This document shows, piece after piece, positions 11,448 to 23,550 of a DNA stretch of 64,000 bases (position 1 is the stretch's first letter; the number at the start of each line of letters is the position of its first letter). The DNA is taken from assembly GCA_025094145.1 (NCBI GenBank), contig JALLLS010000022.1:186001-250000 (forward strand), in the 5' to 3' direction. The DNA is from Spinellus fusiger (taxonomy: Eukaryota; Mucoromycota; Mucoromycetes; Mucorales; Phycomycetaceae). The translations under genes were made by a program, and so were the position numbers. Below the pieces are notes generated by a model. That model made no database searches, was not told the DNA's origin, and saw only the letters and a list, made by a program, of their open reading frames with translations.

Positions 11448-12420
11448 TATGTCCAACGGGGAGTTCGCAAAGGCAACAGCTATCAACCTTAGCAAATACT
11501 ATGGTGATAAATCAAAGACTGTTCTTTCTGGGAAGGCTCAGCTCAATGAAATAATTACTTCTGCAAAAAAATACACCTATTGAGCTCATTCCCATAATCC
11601 AGTATCTATTGATACAGATCATAGGCCTTGACTGTCATCTGTTCTCTATATCTTTAGTTGACAAGAACCTTTACATCTTGCAGAGAGTAGAATCAATGGC
11701 ATAACCTACGACCTTCCAAGAATTGAGGCCAGAGAGTATAAAAAATTTGCTTGATGGCTTGGACATTGTCAATGTAAACTATCCAAGATGAAAATGAGGG
11801 TTTACTGATAGCAATACTTTGTAATATAATATGATGAAAATAATAAAAGAGTTCAAGGATGACCATAATAGGGATACTACGGATAAGATTGAACAACTTG
11901 ATATGAAGAGAAAATCCAAGAAAAGTGATATCAAAGATTGGGTTTCAAATGTCTTCTGGGACAATGTATGGTTCTTTGAAGAAGAAAACGATGATAAAAT
12001 GGCCAAAGATAGTGACAAGGACGATGCTTTATAGTTTTGTTTTATATTTTATTTTATACAAAAATATAATTACGTTTAAGAAAGATTAAGGGGCAATCAC
12101 ATTAGCTCAATCTAATAGACACTCTGTTTAACAAAACAAAACAAAAAAGAGAAGTTGGCCGTTCTAAGGTTTTGGGTGAAGAAAATAAAGAGTTTATCAT
12201 AAAAGGAAGTATGGCGACGAATCTACAGTTACAGTGAATGAAACAGTGAAAAGACTTATTGTGCAGTTCAAGGGCTTACAGAGAAGAAGGCAATGAGAAC
12301 CTTTCTTGGTCTTTAGTCAAAAGCAAAATAAAAATAAAAAGCCTATTAAGAGGAAGCCCCAGTTACAAGAAGAAATGATGCCTTGGAATTATGTCTACTT
12401 GAAAGATCATGATTCCATCG
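11448..12420 (+). pseudogene. Remnant of an IS630/Tc1-like transposase N-terminal half
   Basis: Fragments in shifting frames resemble the N-terminal part of Mucoromycota IS630-type transposases: SNGEFAKATAINLSKYYGDK near 11450 and, near 12150, a GRSKVLGEENKEFIIK segment followed in another frame by DESTVTVNETVKRLIVQF. An acidic/basic frame (11831-12034) lies between them. The catalytic domain is missing; the next element begins at 12501. No terminal repeats were identified, so the boundaries are approximate. Confidence 0.4.
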
Positions 12421-12500
12421 TTGTTCAGATTTAAAGCTACAAACCTATTTCAATAAAAGACCTCTGAGGGACTACCACACTATATAAAGTCTATATTATA

Positions 12501-13843
12501 CAGTCACACAACATTAGAAAGTATACGACCCCCTAATTTATATATTTTTAAACATGATTCTTCTTTTTATCACAGAATCACATTCTATTAAGCAATCTCA
12601 AATCTCAAACGCAGAATCCTCAACTAGAAACTCTAGAGTTTATAATAGGCTTGAAGAAAGAGAGTACTGGGGTATTTACTGGCTTAAAAAAGAAGATTAC
12701 TCCATGGGTAGCATTTCAAATGTCATTGGCATTAGCAAGATTACTGTTCAAAAGATTATTGGTAGAATTAAAACTATTGGTACACATGTACCGAATCCTA
12801 GTTCTGGTACACCAAAAAACTAAACGAGAAAGACCTCAGACGATTTGAGGCCATTCTAAGAGGCAACCCATTTGCCTCCTATAACTACATAAATTTTGAA
12901 CTTAAGGCACATCAGATAATCATCTGTAGAGCAATATTCATCAAATGAATACACTAGATTGGGTTTGGTTCCTAATTTGCAGCACACAAGCTAAGGTTAT
13001 CTGAAGAAAAACATGAAGAAAAGACTTCGTTGGGCGAAGGAACGGGTCAATTGGACTCCTGAGGACTGGAGACGCGTTGTAGGGTCTGATGAGTCACGGT
13101 TTGAAGTAGAGGGTTGCCAGGGAGGAGCCAGAGTGATTCGAAAGATCGGAGAGAAGTATAAGGCTGCTCATATCATGCCTACAACCAAATGGGGGAAAGG
13201 CAGCATGATGATCTGGAGCTGCTTCTGATCTGGTGGATTTGGACCTTTGGTCTTTATTGATGGCACTGTGAATCAGGACGTATATGTCAACATTTTGGCA
13301 GGAGAATTTCTGCCATGGTTCATTGAATTGAATGAGAAGGAGGATAAGGACTTTATATTCCAAGAAGATGGGACTAGCTGCCATACAGGTGGCTATACAA
13401 CATGGTGGAAAAACACACATGCAATCAGGCGCTTTGATTACTGGCCTGCCCAAAGTCCTGATCTCAACCCCATTGAACATCTCTGGAGCTGTATTAATAA
13501 GCTTATCAATGACAAGAGAGTCAGTATCAAAAATATTGATGAGCTCAAGACAGCTTTAGAAGAAGCTTGGAGAAATATCCACGTTGATCTTGCCGAACGT
13601 TTAGTTGACTCAATGAAGGATCGCTGCCAGGCAGTTATTGATGCCAAAGCTGGCCCAACAAAATATTAAATAGAAACTTATATATATATATATATTACTA
13701 TAGAAATATGTTAAACTAACTTTGTGTTGAATTTGAAGTCATTAGTATGTGTTTTGAGGTCGTAACATTTATATCCGTAAAGCATGTTTTTTTTTAGGAT
13801 TTCAAAAAAGAGAAATCGTATACTTTCTAATTTTGTGTGACTG
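12501..13843 (+). mobile_element. Near-complete Tc1/mariner-type transposon (1343 bp)
   Basis: Inverted ends of 30 bp differ at one position (CAGTCACACAACATTAGAAA left; CAGTCACACAAAATTAGAAA right, reverse-complemented) and are flanked by TA at 12499-12500 and 13844-13845. The transposase starts near 12554 with a helix-turn-helix (DYSMGSISNVIGISKITVQK), loses frame between about 12820 and 13010, then continues as MKKRLRWAKERVNW, VGSDESRF (Asp 1), a TGA stop at about 13227-13229, FQEDGTSCHT (Asp 2) and SPDLNPIEHLW (Glu), about 35 residues after Asp 2. It ends at 13669 in KAGPTKY. All three catalytic acids survive, so inactivation looks recent. Confidence 0.85.
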
Positions 13844-13845
13844 TA

Positions 13846-14599
13846 TAGCATTAAAGAAATAAAAGACAAAGAGAAGACTGCTGTTTATGTATATAATATG
13901 TTTACATTATTCACCTTTATCTACAATGTATCTGAAAAGACCTTATAGACTTAATGAATATAACCAAATTCGATGATTTTAAATAATATTATCATTGTGT
14001 ATAAATATATTTCATTTTATATATTTCATGAGAATGGAAGTTCTTTGTCAAAGCAAGTGTACACATAATGTTTCATTTGTGCAATCTTTATTGTGTGTAT
14101 GTGTATGAGTAGAAAACGAGTTTGTTTTTGTACAATCTATTTCTGGAAAGGGTGTACCAGGGTGTACTTGACTGTCATGCAGCTGCCAATCAGACTCAGG
14201 AGAGACAGTGTGGCCATCTCTTTGGAAAGACAAGTACTTAATCTAAATACAGATTCTTTGTGAATGACTGTCACTGTTTATTCTTTTTTTCCTTTAATAT
14301 TAAAGGCATAGACTGTAGATAACAAAAGGAAAAACAAATAACACATGCCTATACTGCAGTATTATACAATATACTTATTATATATTCTATATGTTTAATA
14401 TATTCACTAGTAGTCTATTATCTATGATTGTATAATAGCCTCCATTCATCGTCAGTAGCATTCCAGCAATGTTCCAGCAGTATTTCATGGTTTTCTTCTG
14501 TTTTGCTGCAGAGTCATGTAAGTAAATATAACAAACAGCCCATAAATCCAGTCAAAGCATCCTGATGTATACTGGTAATACCAAACTTCATCTGCGGAG
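13846..14599. other. Intergenic stretch with TA microsatellite flank
   Basis: AT-rich, no recognised gene. The 60-codon frame on the minus strand (14048-14233) has no family resemblance. A possible spliced reading on the minus strand around 14440-14600 was seen but could not be tied to a protein family. Confidence 0.3.
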
Positions 14600-14842
14600 A
14601 TGTTAAATTCATCTACCTTTGACATCGTACTACCAGCACTGCTTTTCTATCTATTGCTATACTATTATGGTAGTTCTTACCTCTTTATCCACTCCACTCA
14701 TCGGGGTCGTACTCTATTTCTGACCAGATTTGACCAGGATGCAGCGATGGCACAAACGCACTCTTACTGTAATATAATAGAATACACATCCACCTGTCTC
14801 TTGGCACTGTTTCTAGGCATAAGAAACCATAGCAAAAGATAA
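14600..14842 (+). CDS. Small membrane protein fragment, possibly MAPEG-like
   Basis: The 80-codon frame begins with a hydrophobic helix (DIVLPALLFYLLLYYYGSSY), continues with RTLFLTRFDQDAAMAQTHSY and CNIIEYTSTCLLALFLGI. An R-x-N-x-x-E-like arrangement between two hydrophobic helices is reminiscent of MAPEG-family (microsomal glutathione S-transferase-like) proteins, but the frame stops after IRNHSKR and no further exon was found. It could be a truncated gene, an exon of an unresolved gene, or chance. It lies 340 bp upstream of the P-protein gene on the same strand. Confidence 0.25.
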   Translation: MLNSSTFDIVLPALLFYLLLYYYGSSYLFIHSTHRGRTLFLTRFDQDAAMAQTHSYCNIIEYTSTCLLALFLGIRNHSKR

Positions 14843-15184
14843 ACAAGGGTGTCTATAGACTACTATGAATACTTCATGTAGACAAATGATTCTTGTTTCA
14901 ACTGCTGCCAGTCACCCAATGTCATTGTCTTTCTTATAGTATCTCCTTAAAAGGCGATCTTTCTTTTCTTTTTTTTCTTTTCGTGACTACTCTGACAGAG
15001 TGGATTGGCTCGGGTCTCTTCTGCTTCCTCTAATGGTAGCTTGATCCAAAGATCTACGCTTCAAGTGATCCAATAGAGCCACCCCATCTCATTTAAAATA
15101 CGAAGCCTTTATAACTTGTCTTGTTACCCAGAATTGCCCACCTCACCTTCTCTCTCTTCTCTCTTCCTGTGGATCTCATTCTAA

Positions 15185-18100
15185 ATGCTTTCCCGTATTA
15201 TTCAGAGCCCTAAACAGGCAGCAGTGGTCAGTGGTGCTCTCCGTAGGTGCTCTCCTGCCCGTGTCGTGGCCAATGTGCGCTTGCCTGCTGTCAGACCCTT
15301 TGTGCGTTTCCAGCACACCAAGCCTGTTCACCAGGTGTTTACTCCTCTTGATAAATTCTCTCCTCGTCATATTGGACCCAATGATGCTGAGATCCAAGCC
15401 ATGTTGAAGCAAGTGGGTGCTAAAGATATGAAGGAGATGTTATCCAAGACTATTCCTTCTTCTATTCGTACTGCCAAACCCCTTGCCATCAAGGAAGGTG
15501 TGACTGAGCGTGAATTATTGGGTCGTCTTAAAGCCATTGCTGGTTTGAACAAGGTGAAGCGCTCTTATCTTGGTCAGGGCTATACCGACACTGTTGTGCC
15601 CAATGTGATTCTGCGCAATGTAATGGAGAATCCCGCATGGTACACACAAGTAAGTAGTCTTTTATCACTACAGAGACAGAAATGGAGAGAAAGAGAGAAA
15701 GAGAGAAAAAGAGAGAGAGAGAGAAAAGAGGATTCTGTTTGAAGTAAAAGACTCATTTGTGTTTAGTACACACCCTACCAACCAGAAATTGCTCAGGGCC
15801 GTCTTGAATCTCTCGTCAACTTCCAGACTATGGTGATAGACATGACAGGCCTTCCCATTGCCAATGCATCTCTTCTTGATGAGGGCACTGCTGCTGCCGA
15901 GGCAATGTTAATGACATGGCAAGCCACACGTCGCCAGAAGAACCTCTTCATTGTCGATGAAAACTGCCATAGCCAGACAATTGCATGTGTAAAGACTCGT
16001 GCTGAGTCCTTCAACATCAACGTTGTGGTTGCTGATGTATTCAACTACAATATGAGTGGACACGAGAAAGATCTTTGTGGTGTACTTCTGCAGGTAAATA
16101 CTAATGACAGAGACTATAAAAGACTATAGAGACTAAAGTGTCCTAGTACCCCAACACGCGTGGTGCTGTTCAAGACTATGAGGCCTTGACAAGTGCTGTT
16201 CACCAAGCAGGAGGTCAAGTGGCAGTTGCTACTGATCTTATGGCATTGGCCCTGTTGAAGGCACCAGGAGAATTTGGTGCTGACATTGCACTCGGAAATG
16301 CCCAGAGATTCGGTGTTCCTCTTGGCTTTGGTGGTCCCCATGCTGCCTTTTTTGCCTGCAAAGATGAGCACAAGCGTCGTATTCCAGGTCGTCTTGTAGG
16401 TGTCTCCAGAGATGCCACTGGTAAAACTGCCTACCGTCTTGCTCTCCAGACACGCGAACAGCACATTCGTCGTGAAAAGGCTACCAGTAACATCTGTACT
16501 GCTCAAGCTCTCTTGGCTAACATGAGTGCCATGTATGCAGTCTACCACGGTCCCGAGGTAAACACTCTTTTGTTTATTTATAGGTCTACTAGCCCAGTAG
16601 CTAACATAATATATTTTCTCAAAGGGTATCAAAGCCATTGCTCAGCGTATTCACAACATGACTTCTATCTTGGCTGCTGGTGTGCGTCAAAACGGATTCT
16701 CCATTGAAAACGACAATGCCTTCTTCGACACCCTGTCCATCAAAGTCGGCAGCTCTTCTTCTATCCTCCAAAAGGCCCTTGAAAAGAACATCAACCTGCA
16801 TGCTGTGAATGGTCAGACCATTGGTGTTACTTTGGACGAAACTGTCACTCAAGCCGATGTGGTGGATCTCTTGGAGATATTTACCCAAGAAGGTGCTCCC
16901 TCTGTGAACATTGACTCGCTTGCTTCTTCTTTCACTTATGTCAACTCATTCCCTCTTCAACTCAGCCGCACTTCTGCTTATCTCCAGCACCCTATCTTCA
17001 ACTCCCACCACTCAGAAACTGAGATGTTGCGTTATATCCATCATCTTCAAAGCAAGGATCTCTCCCTTGTCCACTCTATGATTCCTCTTGGCAGCTGTAC
17101 CATGAAACTTAATGCCACCACTGAGATGATTCCTGTCACCTGGTCTGAATTCGGCAACATCCATCCTTTTGCACCTGTAGATCAAACAGAGGGCTACCGC
17201 ATCATGTTGGAGGAGTTGGAGAACGATCTTCAGGAAATCACAGGGTTTGATAGTGTTTCCTTACAGCCCAACTCTGGTGCTCAGGGTGAGTATGCCGGTC
17301 TGCGTGTGATCCGCGCCTACCATGAGGCTCGTGGAGACACCCACCGCAATGTCTGCCTGATTCCCATTTCTGCCCATGGAACCAACCCTGCCTCTGCTGC
17401 CATGGCTGGTATGGAGATTGTTATCATCAAATGCAATGAGGATGGTAACCTGGACATGAAGGATCTCAAGGAGAAGGCTGAAAAGTACAAGGACACACTG
17501 TCTGCTGTCATGATCACCTACCCATCCACCTTTGGTGTGTTTGAGCACGGTGTTTCCGAAGCATGCGAGGTAGTTCACAAGTACGGTGGTCAGGTCTACA
17601 TGGACGGTGCCAATTTGAATGCCCAGATCGGCCTCACCAAGCCTGCTGAGATTGGTGCTGATGTTTGCCACATGAACCTCCACAAGACCTTTTGTATTCC
17701 TCACGGTGGTGGTGGACCTGGTATGGGCCCCATTGCTTGCAAGGAACATCTTGCCCCCTACCTCCCTGGTCATCCTGTTATTGCTACTGGTGGACACAAT
17801 GCCATTGGTCCCATCTCTGCTGCTCCTTATGGTTCTGCCTCCATCTTACCTATTTCATGGTCCTACATCAAGTTGATGGGTGGTAAAGGTTTGACAGAAG
17901 CCACCCACTCTGCACTCTTGAATGCCAACTACATGGCTAGCCGTCTTGCCTCTCACTACGAGATTCTGTACACCAACGAGAATGGCATGTGTGGCCATGA
18001 GTTCATTGTGGATATCCGTCCATTTGTCAAGCAGGGCATTGCTGCCATTGATGTTGCTAAGCGTCTCCAAGACTATGGTTTCCACAGTCCCACCATGTCA

Positions 18101-18439
18101 TGGCCTGTTACCAACACCCTTATGATTGAACCTACCGAGTCCGAATCCAAGATAGAGTTGGATCGTTTCTGTGATGCCATGATTTCCATTCGTAAGGAAA
18201 TTCAAGCTGTTCAAGATGGCACTGTACCCAAGAACAACAACGTGCTTGTGAATGCACCTCACTCGCTTGAGGTGTTGATGGCCAATGCATGGGACAGACC
18301 CTATAGCCGTGAATCTGCAGCTTACCCAATGCCTTACTTGCGCGAGAAGAAGTTCTGGCCCAGTGTGTCTCGTATTGATGATACCTATGGCGATCGTAAC
18401 TTGATGTGCACATGTCCCTCCCCCGAAGAATATGTATAG
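15185..18439 (+). CDS. GCV2: Glycine dehydrogenase (decarboxylating), P-protein
   Basis: Four exons (15185-15649, 15767-16093, 16147-16557, 16625-18439) join in frame to about 1005 residues, the usual P-protein length. It is the PLP-dependent decarboxylase of the mitochondrial glycine cleavage system and passes the aminomethyl group to the H-protein lipoyl arm. The first 45 residues are basic and hydroxylated with no acids, a mitochondrial presequence. Then come [12 protein letters not shown] joined across intron 1 to [16 protein letters not shown], and [12 protein letters not shown]. The PLP lysine lies in NLHKTF (about residue 754), followed by the glycine-rich [13 protein letters not shown]. 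Intron 1 contains a GA-rich tract. Codon use is GC-richer than the surroundings, as expected for a highly expressed gene. It is convergent with MLH3 (178 bp between stops). Confidence 0.95.
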
Positions 18440-18617
18440 AGTAGCAGGATAGACCCATCTACAGCTCCTTATTTAGATATCTCATTATACCCAGATGCTT
18501 CAAAATAGTTCGGTATTCTTGTATTATAATCATCTTTTTTTTATACAATACAATCAATGTATTCATTTATTCACTCTATTCTATATACGAATGCAGTAGG
18601 ATAGAAAAATAGAAGAA

Positions 18618-21600
18618 CTAGTGCGGTGTGGGGGTGCAGAATCTATCCCAATTAATAGTTCTTTTTTGTCTTGTGGATGTATGCAAAGATAAAATAGGAA
18701 CAATAGAGGGTCTATAATATATAAATATAAATATATACATATACATATACATAGATGCATAGATTAGCTCAATGACATTACTGTTTGTTTTCACTAACCT
18801 TCCGTGAGCACATTGAAATGGAAATTGACAAAAAGACAAAGATTGGATGATAGATTGGCATTGCTCCAGAGTTAAAAGATCGTTGAACATAACAGCACCT
18901 AAAATATGTAAATATACCTTTTCTTTCTTTCTTTTCTTTCTTTTTTTTATTGAGTGAAGAAGGTTCTTCTTACCACGACATGCCTTTGATTTTAAAATAT
19001 CAATGATACCCGGAGGACACGTACGTCGACCCATTCCTTCCTTTTCAGCATGATCCTGAATCCAAACAAGATAGTCATTTATAAGTTTAGATAGTATATC
19101 AGGAGATGCACTGCATCTATCAGCAATAAGACGTGGTAATTGGTAGACATAGATTTGAGCCTTGGACTTTGGATTCTTAAAGAAAGTAGAGACTTCGGCT
19201 GTACTAAAGTGTGGTGAGTGTCTAAGCAATGAATCCCCCCTCTCACGAGACTGTGCCTGTAGATGAATCCCCCATCGATTGAGAAAGGATTGGTAACGAA
19301 CTACTAGATCACATAAAATGAGATGAATGTCAATAAGGATGGGTGGATCAAGATGGAGTGGGTCTATGGCCTCTTCAAGACTGTGTAGCATGCGCTCAAG
19401 TTTGATACGTTCATCTGCAGCATGTTGGTCTACCAAGAATAAAGAAAGAGAAGAGTGTTGAAGAGACAATAAAATGAATTTACTGTCTACTTGTCCTAGC
19501 ACAGTAACAGATTGGAGATCTTCTTTTGAAAGCTTATAGGAATGTTGCTCATTGTAGTCTATCCAATGGGTATCAAGAGAAGTATTATAGGCTGGTGTTA
19601 TTGGAGTTGAAGTAAGAGGCTGAGTACGCAAAAAAGATCGATTGACAGAGTTAACTGTGTTATTGTCATTGCTTGGTGAAATACTGGAAGAATTAAAAGG
19701 TGCATGATAGCTTAAAATAAAAATGATTAAAATAAAAGTAAATAGAAAATAGACTGTTTAATATGCTAACTTACGAATTCCCTGTTCTCTTGTCAATGTA
19801 TACTATTACATTGCTGTGAGGATCTTTCCATGGTATAAGCTGGGATGGTATTACTGGACATGATGTTGGTGTAGACAGAGAAGGTGGATCAGCCATTGGA
19901 ACATCCCCTACAGAAGAGATAGGGTTTCCTAATACACCACACGGTGTATGTTGCTGGTATACACTATTGAGTGGTTTATCATTTTCTGTTCCTTTATTCT
20001 TCTTATTCAGTGACATTTTTTGATGAACATGAGGACGCATTAAGTCTCTTGATTGTAAAAATCCATAGACAAAATTACACACAAGCTCATCTATCTGCTT
20101 GTGAAGCTGTATTTTATAAGGAACACTGTTGTTGTATTCATTATTTACCTTGTATCCATCCATAGTGTCATCATAGAGACTAACATCATGAGTGCCAAGA
20201 GAAGGACATTCGATTTGAATCAAGAAAATAGGATACTTTTCACCTACAACCATAACTAAATATCCTAATAGCCTGTTGAAACAGTAAAACAGATACACTC
20301 ATCTGCCTAAAGTTAAACGATAATAGATTGAATTTTACCCTTTTTATTATTAGAATACTCTTCTGATTGACTTGTATTCTATAATTGTCTATGATTAGCT
20401 AACTGTTTATGCTATTTTACAAACATAAATGCTTTCATTCTTACATAGAATAGAAGATGTTTTGATATAATATCCACTATCGTCTTATAGAGATACTTTG
20501 ATTTTATCCGATGTTGGTTGATGTCTTTATATATATCAATATAATAATACACTACTACTAAAGACTTACATATATACTGATGCACCTAATAACCAGCGAT
20601 AGACCCAAAAATTCATAACAGTATTCATAATACCCATAGTATTTATTATTTACCTTGCTTGGAAATCCTTTTCTAGATATATAGCCATGAACTTTGTTAC
20701 TATTATTGTCTTGTGTTTGATAAGGATCTAATGCCTATAGTATGGTATGAACAGACAGACATTTAGTACTAGTATATAAAGAGAGGCAACTGTGAGGTGT
20801 ATTATTCTTAAAGTGAGTTTACCTGAGCTAAAAGACGACCATATAACTGTTGAAATGTGCCTATACTTGAAGAACACTTTCCAATTTTCTTTCACTTGAG
20901 TATAGAGCATATTTTTCCATTACTCTGACAAGTAAATACCCTTTTAACATTCAAAAGACTAGTATCTCTTGCCAAGTTCAGAAGATGAAAGCTGACATTT
21001 GGGAAGACAAGAGCAATTGCTGATACTGCCCGCTTAATAAGCTCTAAACGATATTCAGCAGCAAACTGACTTTCTAGCATATGTTGCTTTTGGCGTACAG
21101 GATGCTACAATGGAATACACCAGTTACAGTTTATCCACCATTAACGTGATATGGGGAGGTACCTTGTAGAAAATATTTCTAGCAATCACTTGAGTTCCTG
21201 CCTTACGATATTGTTTCTTTGCCTGTGAACATTCTATCAAGGTGCTATCCTATACATATGATAATCAACTCTATAAAGGTATTGTTTTGAAAAGAAAGAA
21301 AAGAATGATGGTGTTCATTCCTCACTCCTGCATTCTCTTTATTACCTTCCAAAGAGTCATCCATGTTGTATCGTGCTGATAATGTCTTGATGTTATTTGT
21401 AAAATCGAGGCTTCTGCCAAGGCTGCAAAGGCTAACCAGTCTCTGTGAATGAGTATGCACCCACAGCCACAACAAACCTTCACCACGGAATCCAAATGTC
21501 TTCAAGGTGTGCAAATCAGAAAGTGTGTGGCATTTGGAGGTCACTGGAGACACACATAAGCATACAATACCAACTCATAAATCCATCTAAAACAAGTCCT

Positions 21601-21873
21601 ACTGTGTTGCTTAGCAATATGGGATATGGATTCCGGGAGAATGCCTGTGCCATTATCAGAGACCTGAACAATGTAGCTATTCATATCTATCCCAGCCTCA
21701 ATGGTAGTGGCATTGGCGTCCAAAGCTAATGACCCATCATACACACGTTATTTATCAACGGCAATAGTGCAGGGATGAACTCTTTATATACCATTGTGAA
21801 TCAACTCAATGAGACATTGCTGTAAAGTAGTCATCACAACAGATCTATACTCATTCCAAACCCATGTTCTCAT
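18618..21873 (-). CDS. MLH3: DNA mismatch repair protein Mlh3 (MutL homologue)
   Basis: A multi-exon gene read from 21873 downwards. Exon 1 (21873-21792) ends in LIELIHN and joins at 21725 to ALDANATTIE, the GHKL ATPase motif I; DNGTGI follows, then TSKCHTLSDLHTLKTFGFRGE (split GFRGE/A across an intron). Further exons carry ARNIFYK, HPVRQKQHMLESQFAAEYRL and a VGEKYPIFLIQIECP block (about 20230). The C-terminal part has the metal-binding endonuclease motif DQHAADERIKLE (about 19400), CPPGIIDILKSKACR, GAVMFND and FQCAHGR joined to PSIVPIL in the last exon (18711-18618). The KACRGA and FQCAHGR forms point to Mlh3 rather than Pms1. With Mlh1 it would act in mismatch repair and meiotic crossover resolution. 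Two or three middle introns are not resolved and the start is the best in-frame ATG. Confidence 0.88.
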
Positions 21874-22324
21874 CCATCAACCTTCTCGTCGTCTCATGCT
21901 GTCCCATAACCCAACTGACTTACGATCGAAGTTGGTAAATAACACTTTTATCGAGTACTGATACATTTGCCATACTAGTATATTCAAGCAGCAAGGTGTA
22001 GCTGAGAAATGCTCTAATACCAGTAATAAGCTTAACATTCTACCAATAGCAACTCACTTTCTATAAAAAATAATTATCATAATTGTATAGGCTCATAGTG
22101 ACTTGGTCAGTCTATAAAATACTCCCGGCTTTGTGTCAGTAATAAGATATTTTAGTTCTTTTCCAAGAGTCTTTTCTTCTTTGAATTGTTTTTCAGAACT
22201 CTCTTTATGAATCTATCATGTTATTTTCAAAGGGGTGGTATTTTCTTAATATATATATTAAACAGTGTCCAAAGAGTGCAAGACATTGTTATTTATGTGT
22301 TGTTTTACACAGTCAACACTTTTC
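21874..22324. other. Upstream region of MLH3
   Basis: Holds the presumed MLH3 promoter side, then AT-rich sequence leading into R1 copy 2. No other gene was seen. Confidence 0.35.
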
Positions 22325-23550
22325 TACACACCCAAAGATTTTTGGAATATAAAAAGAAATATTTTGAGAATAAAATCACACTATTCTTATGATTGGCTAA
22401 TATGTTTGAGAATACCCTTTCGCTGTCTAAATGAGATATTTCAAACTCTACCTGCCTATTTTAGCAATGACGATTGACTTTACAATTAAAAAGTATAGAA
22501 TTGGCTGTAAAGACAAGAAATAGAACAAGAGTCACCCCAAAATTACAACTCAGTCACTGCATTTATTGTTTAACATAATGTGTTAACTATAGACCCACAG
22601 TATTTGCAATATGACACTGCTTAAGAAAGATGTTTATTATAGGACTCAAACTGAATTAACTCTAATCATTGTCCATAAAATAGAACCAAACTCACTTGTG
22701 TTGAGAGCTGTATAATCATTCATTGACTCAATATTCATAATCACTTCAACTAACTCATTGTAACTGTTCTCAACAATAGTACTTAATGATTACAAAGTAT
22801 TGTTTCTAATACTATCTTTTAGGTCCAAGGCAAATAGAGTGTGAATTGTCTGACTTGTGAATTATGTGAGTGGAGGCTAGTATATACATTACTAAAATAG
22901 AGAAAGAAAAAGTATTATTTGTTTTGATAATCCCTTCCTTTTGTTATTTATTACACTGCACATACAACTTAACACCCAAGTACTCGTCAAGATGAACATA
23001 AATAAACAAGGTAATGTGCAATTATTAACAATGTAAAACAATAGAAGGAGGTGATAGACAGTACCAAGGACTATTCTTGAGGTAAAAAGGTAAGCAGTGT
23101 CTTCATCTGGGCTTGAGTTCAATGTATTCCACAAGACACTCATTATATTATTATTAGGCAAGTAAAGTCTCCTTTCAAGTCAGTCTTAGGTGATCTTCTA
23201 CAAGGTCAATAATGTCTAGAGTATGCTCCTGAGCATATTTATCTATCTCCCAAGGATAAATCACAAGGCTTTTAGGGTATATATTCTATTGCTATGAGGG
23301 AGTTTACTTAGGCAGTAGCTATAGTCATAATATAGTATTATCTATACTATTATAATAAACAATTTTATTTATAAACACTATATTCTATTGATAATATAAT
23401 TTGATAGGGGTATCCACAAAAAGAAACAATGATTTAGATACTTGCAATCCTTTTGATTTTGATTATTGTTCCATATAAGATGAGGTTTTTTATTGATATA
23501 AAAGGAATGATATATCACCGCTTAAAAGCCAGAAAAATATTTGGATGTGT
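22325..23550 (-). repeat. R1 repeat, copy 2 (uninterrupted)
   Basis: The left end CACACCCAAAGATTTTTGGA and the right end (AGAAAAATATTTGGATGTGT) are inverted. The 1226-bp length matches copy 1 without its LTR. The minus-strand frame 22892-23161 (89 codons) is the longest surviving version of the conserved R1 segment: NSSPDEDTAYLFTSRIVLGT then TLPCLFMFILTSTWVL. The segment SLSTIVENSY is recognisable around 22690-22830. Identity with copy 1 is high over most of the length. A TTTCGCTGTCTAAAT motif marks the spot where copy 1 took the LTR. Confidence 0.7.

Noticed and set aside
17261..17797. 178-codon minus-strand frame inside the P-protein gene
   Set aside because: Antisense shadow of a GC-richer, highly conserved exon.
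22892..23161. PARP-like resemblance of the R1 segment (YLFITRIVLGGVYH)
   Set aside because: Only a few residues resemble PARP catalytic strands; no other PARP motif (H-Y-E) is present.
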